DNA from: Heterohyrax brucei
Lineage: Eukaryota; Chordata; Mammalia; Hyracoidea; Procaviidae
DNA: 64,000 nt
Assembly: GCA_028571685.1 (NCBI GenBank)
Contig: CM053142.1
Location: 66,675,296-66,739,295, forward strand
Direction of reading: 5' to 3'
Shown here: positions 56,334 to 64,000 of the stretch, in pieces
How the letters are laid out: every line of letters starts with the position of its first letter
Numbering within the stretch: the stretch's first letter is position 1
Notes under the pieces: generated by a model
Told to the model about the DNA's origin: nothing
The model's input: the letters and a program-made list of their open reading frames with translations, nothing else
The model's database searches: none
Translations under genes and position numbers: made by a program

Positions 56334-58806
56334 GAGTCCACACCCTGCCCTTCAGCTAAATTAAAGAAATTAATCCGGAGAGTACTCCTACCTTCTGTCT
56401 GCCTGTGAATTTCTATGTATTTTTTAAGGCTTACCTTTTTCAGATCTGTCAGTATATTTCTAAAATGACATGATCAATCCTAATTTTAGAAGATCAAAGA
56501 TTTTTTTGGTACTTTTTTTACAGTATTTATCATATTCTATTTTGCATTCTTCTGCTCATTTGTGTTTTACTAAGTCTAGCCTTGCAAGCTTTAACATGCC
56601 TTTTTCCCTCAAAGGACTTCTCTTTTCTTCTTGTCCTTACCTTAGTCCTGTAATACCATATGAATGGAGCAGAATGGAATGGAATGAGATGGAGATGGAG
56701 AGAGGCTCAAGATCAACCTCCTGCTGACTCTCAAAACTGCTAATGGGATGGACATCAGTTCAGGAGACTCTTAGCCACTTGTTATACATAATTATCAAGG
56801 AAAATTCTGATTTTAGCCTGACTTTCCCTTGCTCCTGACAATACTTCCATGTTACTTGCCTGGCTACTATATTGAGTTCATTCCTAGAAGATATAAGCAT
56901 AGGACCTTTGGCAAGATATAATCAACTGACAAGTCGTTACTAAATTATACCAGAAATGGAACAGATGACAGAAAGCATGCTAACACAGAATCTTGATGGA
57001 AAACGCTCACAGCCCAGTGGAAGATAAAGCCCTCTATCACAAATCAGCATGAAGCCATACGAAAGAGAGTTCAGCTGAACGGCTCAGAAAAGGACAGAAA
57101 AGAACGCTTAAAATGGCTAAGAAATTTTCTTTGAAGTTGCTGGGGCAATCGATTGCCAAGATGACAGGAAGATGATTTGTCCGGCTAGGTTATCTTGCGA
57201 GCAAAGGCATGCAGACAGGCATAAGTATGAGTAACAAGACAGTTTCCCAAGCATCGTTTATGATATGTAAACACTCACACATTCATATACTCACGCAGGC
57301 CTCTCTATCCCATATCTGTCTCCCATTTCTTCTCTCAGAAGGAATTCATCCTCTCCACATGCTTTTTGGAGCATATTATTACCAATATAGCAGGTGGACA
57401 CTGAGAAGGAATGCTAGCATAGAAAGAGGCTACCTGGGAAGATAAAGGGCTACTGAAACAGGAGAAGAAGTAGCTAGACACTGAAGAAAAAGAAGGAGGA
57501 GAGAACATAGATAGACTGACTCAAAGAGTGTCATCAGGAAGTTTAGTCTAAGAGTCTTTGGAGCAGCTATGAGGCGTGTAAAGTGTGAACAAAGAGATGC
57601 AAAACATATTTGTTCAGATTTTGCTTTGAGGAGTAAAAGAGGTTCTGCCTCAGAATATTTGGTGTAAAATCTAACTAAGTGATATGTAAATATTTAAAAT
57701 TCTTTATAATGAATATTTTGACTAGTAAAAGGTTTTTTAGGTGGTTTGTGTTGGCTTTGTTTACATCAACATGAGAAAAACCCAACGGCCTTTATGGTCA
57801 TACACAGTGAGGATAAGACAGCAGAGAGTAAGCCAGTCAGGATAAAACAGGGTGGGTATTTGGGGTAACAGGAATAAGATTATTTAGGTAAGTGGTAAAA
57901 CTGAAGTGGCCTTTGGAAGTCAGAACAGGGTTAATCAGAAAATCCAACCTGATACAAAATGGGGAAAAATAAGCTGAACACAATTGCTTCTGGATTAATG
58001 ACTGAGTTGAATACTTTCAGCATCCTTTATCTCAAAGGAGTAATGGTGAATTGACTCTATGTGGTTTTAAAACCAGCCCTCTCATTTTTGTGCATATTTC
58101 ATTATAAACACTGGGTTTCAAGACAAAAACTTTACAAATTAGTTAAAATGGCGGGTAACAGACAGCACACACACATACATGTGCAAACTAAGTTCTTGAC
58201 AAGTCATTTATGGATCCATGTATCCTTACCTGCATCCCCCACCCCTAAAAAAAAAAAAATCCACAGAACATAGGGGCCAGATGGAATGTTATAATACTAT
58301 GAACTCTTGGGCAGAAAACTGCAGTTAAAAACTCATTTACTATTAGGAGTAGTGTATACATTTTTTTTGTCCCACCATCTGAAAAGATTGACATTTTGCT
58401 CTAAGGCCAACTGCTCTTACGTGGGAGATTACCTAACATCTGGTTTCATGGTTAGAAGAGGGAGTTTTGTAGCTACTACTAGGCTGGATGGGGTGGGTGC
58501 CAATAATTTTAATTAATTCATCGGAGAACCCAAAAGATCATAAAAACTCATAGGAAAGAATATTTGATGTGACATTAGAGAACACCAACACTTTACTGAT
58601 GAGGCAACAGAATTTCCTGGAAGAGCAGGGACTAAAATCTGGAAGCCATGTGTGTCCTTTCCACCACATCTCACTATACTAGCATCCACAGAGTGATACC
58701 AGTTAAGGAAGGACATCAAATGCTTTACAGAGCAGACCTGTGAGTTAGGAGTAAGAATTTTTCTTGAAAATCATCAACTTTAATTTTTTCTCTTTAGTGT
58801 TGCACT
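56334..58806. other. Long unrecognised stretch
   Basis: 2.5 kb, the longest interval without a recognisable repeat. Short frames of up to 85 codons only. A 13-A run at 58247-58259 and CA-rich bits near 58165. Probably single-copy intergenic or intronic DNA. Confidence 0.4.
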
Positions 58807-58980
58807 GGGAAACCCTGATGGCATAGTAGTTAAGTGCTACAGCTTCTAACCAAAAGGTTAACCATTCAAATCCATCAGGCACTCCTTAGAAACTCTATGG
58901 GGCAGTTCTACTCTGTCCTATAGGGTCCCAATGAGTCAGAATCAACTCAACAACAATGGATTTTTGTTGTTGTTGTTGCT
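58807..58980 (+). mobile_element. AfroSINE, short form
   Basis: Near-complete: head GGGAAACCCTGATGGCATAG, core CTATGGGGCAGTTCTACTCT, tail CAACAATGGATTTTTG and a (TTG)n run at 58965-58978. Confidence 0.93.
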
Positions 58981-60005
58981 AATACTGCGCTGAGTAATTT
59001 TATTTAATATGCATTTGTTGATCACCAATTAAGTACAAATCAGATGCAGTGGAATGGTGAGGAGCAGAGATTAGGTAAAAACATAGATAATGTAGTTCTT
59101 ACTGTCAGGTAGCACCCAGACTACTCAGACAGCAGTCACCTTGGAAATGGTACAAGGAAGCACATGAAATAAAGAAAAGAGGTAAAGGCTGAGAAGGACA
59201 GAGAATGAAAATAGACACCACAGTAAAAGTTTTGTAGCGGAGCCTCTGTGATGGTGTAAATGTGCAGCTTCAAAACACCTATCAGTTTGTTGTTAGCGAT
59301 TAATGGAGTCCTTCTAGGTCACAGACCAATATACACATAGCGAGCTGTCACAATCAATTACTTACATGTGGACAGGAATAGGGGCTTAAAGGAAGAAGAG
59401 AATAAGCATGTCAGTGCTTTGCATGGGCAGAGATGATGCAGGAAATCTTCCTGCTGGAAGACGCCAGTTATTGCCATTTCTAGAAGAAGAATGATGCTAT
59501 TCAGTTAGCACCGCATACAGAGTCCATGTTTGATTTTGTGGTTTCCAGGGATCTCACCCAGCCATCATAACCGTAATGTATTTCGATATCTTCTACTTTT
59601 TTCTGCCCAGGGGAGAGGCTATCGACAAGGTAAGCAGCCTATTATGAAAGTTTGGCAGGAGGGACCTATGTTAAGACAGAGAAGAATAGCACTCTTCCTT
59701 CCATTCCTGATTCCAAGGTCTGCAGGTTTAGTCATATTTATGAAGTATGGAAGACGACTAGAAGGAGAGAACCCTGTCCAGGAAGGCAGATTGAATTATT
59801 AGACATTGTGCACCATGGTAAGATGTATTTGTATGTACTAATTCTGGCCCACTCCTACCAGGAAGGATTTGGATTATTAAAAATAGAGAAAAACATTATG
59901 AGGAAGGCACCAGAGGGAGATCGAAAAGTAGTACTTGGCTGACTGGGATCAGAAAATCATGAACAATTCTTAGGAAGCATTAGGACTCCTTAGATGGACT
60001 GGGTA
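58981..60005. other. Unrecognised sequence with exon-like splice signals
   Basis: No named repeat. Contains a pyrimidine-rich acceptor ending TTCTGCCCAG at 59610 and a strong donor-like AAG|GTAAGC at 59629/59630. No protein frame supports a gene. Confidence 0.3.
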
Positions 60006-60007
60006 CC

Positions 60008-60063
60008 CAAAACAAAAAATCAAACCTAGTGCCATAGAGTCAATTCCAACTCATAGCAATGGT
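60008..60063 (-). mobile_element. AfroSINE/RTE 3' end fragment (about 55 bp)
   Basis: AACCTAGTGCCATAGAGTCA with ATTCCAACTCATAGCAATGG is only the 3' end; no core or head follows. Confidence 0.75.
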
Positions 60064-60579
60064 GGAAAGGAGGAAGCTGGTAGGGAAAGGCAAGATGGTT
60101 ATTTTTATTTTTAAAAGGAAACTCGAGTACCTGTGGATCAGATGCTCCATCTCTGTCGCTCAGTATCTTTTCCAGGGTCTGCTTAGGTGGTATCCTAGAC
60201 TAATGTATTCTTGAAACAGGCTCTGGGGTAGAGATTTGTATGCAAATTCTTTATTGAGGATTGAGGGAAGTAGGACTCAGCAGAGGGAGAAGTTGAACTG
60301 TGATGTGGTTGCAACAGAGCACTGTAATTGGAACAGTGCTTCAGGGATATTCTGGTCAATGCAAGGAGACAGAACCTTGGTGTCTCTATGAACCAGTCAC
60401 TGGATGCAGGCTACTCCTGGAGACCTGGCATAGCTTGGTGTTAAAATGGCATGGGGTCAGACCTCATCTGACTTGGGTGGGGAGGGAGAATCACCATAAC
60501 CATCAGTCCAAGGCTAATTCATATGAGGTAGACGTCAGACAAACCTCCATTCTCCAATCTTTTTATCAATTCTGACAAC

Positions 60580-60770
60580 AGTCATCCCTCCCATAGCATT
60601 CTCTACTTCCTTCCTGGGTTCAATAATTCACAGCAATGATCACACAGAACTTACAGATCATACAGTTATAGGGGTTTATAATGGAAGTAACAAATCGTAA
60701 TTAAGGATTAAAATCAACTTGGAAACATGTAGGCAAAGTCTTCCTTCTTCATGCAGGACTGCTCTCTTAG
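60580..60770. mobile_element. LTR-like repeat fragment
   Basis: CAATAATTCACAGCAATGAT, CACACAGAACTTACAGATCA and ACAGTTATAGGGGTTTATAA resemble part of an old MLT-type LTR. Assignment is tentative. Confidence 0.35.
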
Positions 60771-61973
60771 CTCTTCTTTTATATATATATATATATTATT
60801 CTTTTTTTAAATTATGACTGAGTGAAAATGTAAATTCCCATATAAATTTGCATGCCCCCCTATATGCAGCTTCCACTGCTCTCCCTGCCTGGTGACAGCA
60901 CACTATTCTTCTCTGCTCCATACATGTCTCATCCTCCCAACAGTCTCCTTTCCCCTCCTCTCCACTCACTCTCCTTCCTCCAGCCAGAGGTCAGCAGGAT
61001 GATATCCTATAGATGCATAGAACCATAAAGTGCACCCAATACATAGTCACTCTGCATCGCCAAGTCCAATGCATTGCTGTCCGAAGAGTGCACCTTCATT
61101 ATGATCCATGGGCAAGGGCAGCACCAGGGCCAGGATCCGTGCTCCCAAGAGAACCCCAAAGCCACTGGACCATCAGCTGAAGTCTTTCAGTGGAGATCTC
61201 AGGGTGCACCCCTTTTGAGTCTTGTGTTGCCAGTGAGACTGAACTTTGTGAGCTCCATCGTAGTTATCACTGGTGGTGGCCGGGCACCATCCGGTTCTCC
61301 CAGTCCCAAGTCGATGTAGACCCACTCATGTGGGTCTCTATGTCTTCTGGGTTGTCATTTTGGTCCTTGGTCAGCATCTACTACTGCTAAGTTGGGACCA
61401 TTTACTGTGCTCTCGGATGGCAGCTTGGCAACTTTTAAAACCCCAGGTGCCACTCACCAATGTGGGGTGCAGAGAGTCCTCTTAGCAAAATGCTAGTTGT
61501 GCCAGTTGGCCTCAATTTCACCTAAGAGCATGCTCGCCTGCCCCTAGTCCCAGCTACTCTGTCCTTGCCTTGTTGGTTTAAGATGAAAGAAGTAGTCAAG
61601 TTATGTTGAAGTCCACTTAATATTGTTCTTATTTCTAATATGTGCTGTCACTGATTTCACCCAACCAAATTTCTACTAGCTGTCTCATTTAAATCCTTCC
61701 TCCCCACCCTCCTTCCCTACCTACCTCCCCTCCCTTGCAGCCATCAAAGAGTCTTTTGTTCTATGCATTAGTCTGTTTTTGTGTTCTTATCATAGGGGTC
61801 TCATACAATATTTGTCCTTTTGTTGCTGACTACTTTCACTCAATGTAATGTCTTACAGTTGAAACCAGGTTATGAGATGTTTCCTGGAATCATCATTGTT
61901 CTTTATCATTGCATAGTGCTCCATTGAGTATATATACCATAGTTTACCTATCCGTTCCTCTGTTGTTGGGCAT

Positions 61974-62006
61974 AATTATTGATAGATATGTGTTCAGTGC
62001 TGCCAT
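61974..62006 (-). pseudogene. L1 ORF2 start, fused out of frame
   Basis: ATG at 62006 encodes MAALNTYLSII, the ORF2 N-terminus. After codon 11 the sequence jumps to C-terminal ORF2 DNA in the wrong frame and meets a stop a few codons later. No endonuclease or RT remains. Confidence 0.85.
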
Positions 62007-62056
62007 TGTGATATGTTTATTTTTGTGTTGATGTTTTCTCTGTTGTTCTTATTAGT

Positions 62057-62260
62057 CTATTCTGGGAAATTCTTTTTTGTGAGCTGATTTTTCACCTTTT
62101 TCAGAGCTGGTTTTGTAGTTGTTGAGACTCCTGTGTTACATTTCTTGATATGGTATCTTGCATCTTTGTTGTGCTTTATGGCTGCCCCTATGATCCCCCT
62201 TAATAAACTATATATAAACCCAATTTTAGTTACTACCAGTTTTGTCAACTTCCTCTCCAT
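62057..62260 (-). CDS. Small ORF in L1 inter-ORF spacer (second copy)
   Basis: A 67-codon frame matching 19315-19569: same start (MERKLTKLVVTKIGF), same lysine-rich end (KPALKKVKNQLTKKN). It stops early because a CAG codon has become TAG. ORF1 stops at 62429 and ORF2 starts at 62006, giving a 422-bp spacer against 430 bp in the other copy. Function unknown. Confidence 0.35.
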   Translation of the reverse strand: MERKLTKLVVTKIGFIYSLLRGIIGAAIKHNKDARYHIKKCNTGVSTTTKPALKKVKNQLTKKNFPE

Positions 62261-62428
62261 CTGGAAGGACTATAACGACTGTAGTACATTCCTCTTTTTA
62301 ATACAATAGCACTACAGTTTTCATTATAATCACTAGATTGTTTCTTTCAGTATTAAAGCTGTGATTGAGTTTGGAGCCTTCCCTAACTGAGTAGAATTCT
62401 GGATGATGTGTCATTCTAAAATATAAAG

Positions 62429-63336
62429 TTAATGGTTTTGTTCTTCTAAGCCAAAGACAAGAGCGTCTTTCAGTATTTCTTGTAGTTTTGGTTTGGTTTT
62501 TACAAGGTCATTGAGCTTTTGTTTATCTGGGAATATCTTAATTTCATTTTCATATTTGAAAGATAGTTTTGCAGGATATATAATTCTTGGTTGAAAGTTC
62601 TTCTCCTTAAAGGCTTTGAATGTGCCATGCCACTGTCTCCGTGCCAGCATGGTTTCTGCTGAGAAATCTCACGAAAGCCTACAGGGTTTCCCTCTGAATG
62701 TTAGTTTTGCTTTGAGTCTCGCTACCTTTAAGAGTTGCTGCTTATGTTTCATTTTGTTAAGCTTGATATAGTAAGTCTTGGAGTCTTTCGTTTGAGATCT
62801 ACATTGGGTGGTGTACAATATGCATCTGGGATATCTATACTCTCTTCATGATTTCTGGGAACTTTTCTGTCAGCAGCTCAGCAATGATACTCTCTTTGTT
62901 CTCAGCTGTCTCTTCCTGTTCTGGGACTCCAGTTAATCAAAAGTTGTTCCTCTTAATAGAGTCCCACATGCTTCTTAATGCTTCTTCATTTTTCTTGTTT
63001 CTTTTTTTCTGATTTCTCATCATAGACGCTGGCATCAGTAGGTCTGTCTTCCAAGTCAGAAATTCTTTTTTCCATTTGTTGCATTCTATTTTCTTGGCTT
63101 TGAATGGAAGTTTCTATGTCTTTGATTTTGTCCTTGATCTGTTGGATTTCAGAGTACTGGTGTTCCATCAGATTGAACAGCTTGCTTAATTTTTCCTTTT
63201 GTTCTGTGGCATTTTGTATAAGGTCTAGAAGGGCTCTGTATATAATCCTTTTGTATTTACCTTCTCACAATTTCAGAAAAGTTTCTTCATCTGGAAAACT
63301 TCTTGGTTGTTTTGTTTGGGAGCCTTCTGAAACCAT
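62429..63336 (-). pseudogene. L1 ORF1 pseudogene
   Basis: ATG at 63336 (MVSEGSQTKQPRSFPDEE), stop soon after. Coiled coil around MEHQYSEIQQIKDKIKDIET (63168-62986). C-terminal domain from 62650: RRQWHGTFKAFKEKNFQPRI, ending at LEEQNH-stop (62429). It shares both ends with the ORF1 at 18241-19135. It is broken by at least two stops. Confidence 0.88.
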
Positions 63337-64000
63337 GGGTGATTTCTTGTTTGCCACAAGTGTCTGTTGCTTTTAGGGTTCCATGTGAGTAAGTAGAGGC
63401 TGGGAGAGATACTTTGAGGAAGGACTGCAGATGTTTCTCTAGGCCGTCTTAAAATGTAAAGCAAAAGATATCTGACCACTTCCCAAGTCAGTCAGGTTTT
63501 CAGATGTAGAGGTCCCTCTTCCCATCTGGCAAAGTAAGCACCTCTATATCCAACCCCAGGTGATACAAACTAGTTCAAAATACAGCAGTGCTACTGCTCT
63601 GTTCCCCTCTGCTGAGAGGGCCCAGCCTTAGGCAACACTGTGTAAACTACTGCTTTTCTGGTAGAAAAGCGCTCTCCTGTGGGCAGGCTCTGGCTCCCAA
63701 GCTAAGAATTAGGTCCAGCTGCAGCCACCGTATCTAAGATGACACCCTCCACACTGTCAGAGGCTAGAGGAGCTAAAGGTGCTGAGACACAGTGAGTCCT
63801 CAGCCTCTATTACCGGGTCCCCACTGTAGGCGACACTGTGTAAACTACTGCTTTTCTATTGGAGAAGCACTGTCCTGTTTGCAGGCGCTGGCTCCCAGGC
63901 TAAGAATTAGGTCCCTCTAAAATCTCCATATCCAACATGGTGTCCCACACATAGGTGCTGCGATTCCATACAAACCACGCTGTGGCAGAGATTAAAAAAA
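63337..64000 (-). promoter_or_regulatory. L1 5' UTR with ~198-bp tandem repeat
   Basis: Two copies of one segment lie at about 63625-63822 and 63823-64000. Each contains CACTGTGTAAACTACTGCTT at 63637 and 63835, 198 bp apart, and TAAGAATTAGGTCC further on. The second copy has a roughly 25-bp gap and runs off the window, so more copies may follow. The L1 5' UTR is the promoter of the element; tandem promoter monomers are known from mouse L1. Confidence 0.7.

Larger units (their letters stand above)
60785..64000 (-). mobile_element. L1 LINE with large ORF2 deletion, minus strand
   Basis: 3' end at about 60785-60815; 3' UTR to about 61800; a remnant of the ORF2 C-terminus to 61973. It then joins directly to the first codons of ORF2 (61974-62006), the inter-ORF spacer, ORF1 and a 5' UTR that runs off the window. 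Nearly all of ORF2 (roughly 3.5 kb by comparison with L1 in general) is missing. The parts that remain match the L1 at 17356-22216. Confidence 0.92.

Noticed and set aside
61973-61974. L1 ORF2 deletion as a spliced (SpIRE-like) product
   Set aside because: Inferred intron ends would be GC at the donor with a poor context and CAG without a pyrimidine tract; simple deletion is at least as likely.

Overview
ORGANISM. The window is non-coding, AT-leaning mammalian DNA, almost certainly from an afrotherian and most likely an elephant or other paenungulate. The evidence is the repeat content. About 30 copies or fragments of a tRNA-derived SINE of the AfroSINE type are scattered on both strands. There are RTE/BovB-class LINE copies whose 3' ends resemble the SINE tail, plus several L1 copies of one lineage. 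Ancient mammal-wide repeats (L2, MIR, MER20, MER5A, LTR-like pieces) lie between them. Many of the SINEs are a short form lacking about 45 bp in the middle; from memory this form is typical of hyrax, sirenian and proboscidean genomes. Repeat names come from recall of consensus sequences, not from a search. I see no host protein-coding gene, no rRNA or free tRNA gene and no CRISPR array. The longer open frames belong to L1 or RTE, or look like chance. LAYOUT. 1-4046: two L1 3' halves arranged tail to tail; the minus-strand copy has a 15-bp target-site duplication (TSD). 4047-7660: SINE remnants and an RTE LINE on the minus strand. 7.7-17.3 kb: mostly old or unrecognised sequence with L2, MIR, MER5A, an old L1 tail and SINEs. 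17.36-22.22 kb: a plus-strand L1 with 5' UTR, ORF1, a long inter-ORF spacer with a small ORF, and ORF2, which is cut at the end of its reverse transcriptase domain and joined to the 3' UTR. 22.5-28 kb: a dense SINE/RTE zone with nested and chimeric copies. 28.9-47 kb: sparse old repeats, opposed SINEs around an AT microsatellite, MER20, two L2 copies and a second RTE. 47.0-47.9 kb: a 189-bp direct duplication. 48.3-53.9 kb: an older minus-strand L1 with a 5' end but no 3' end, carrying a SINE and two tiny insertions. 53.9-60.8 kb: an old L1 remnant, a few SINEs and mostly unrecognised sequence. 60.8-64.0 kb: a minus-strand L1 whose ORF2 is nearly all deleted and whose 5' UTR holds a ~198-bp tandem repeat. 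HOW THE PARTS RELATE. L1 machinery probably made the L1 copies; RTE machinery probably moved the AfroSINEs, because the 3' tails match. The most unusual signals are (i) insertions of about 20-36 bp consisting only of an RTE/SINE-like 3' end, some flanked by short direct repeats; (ii) a 420-445 bp inter-ORF spacer in three L1 copies, with a small ORF shared by two of them; (iii) a monomer-like tandem repeat in an L1 5' UTR; and (iv) two L1 copies that kept ORF1 and both UTRs but lost much of ORF2.
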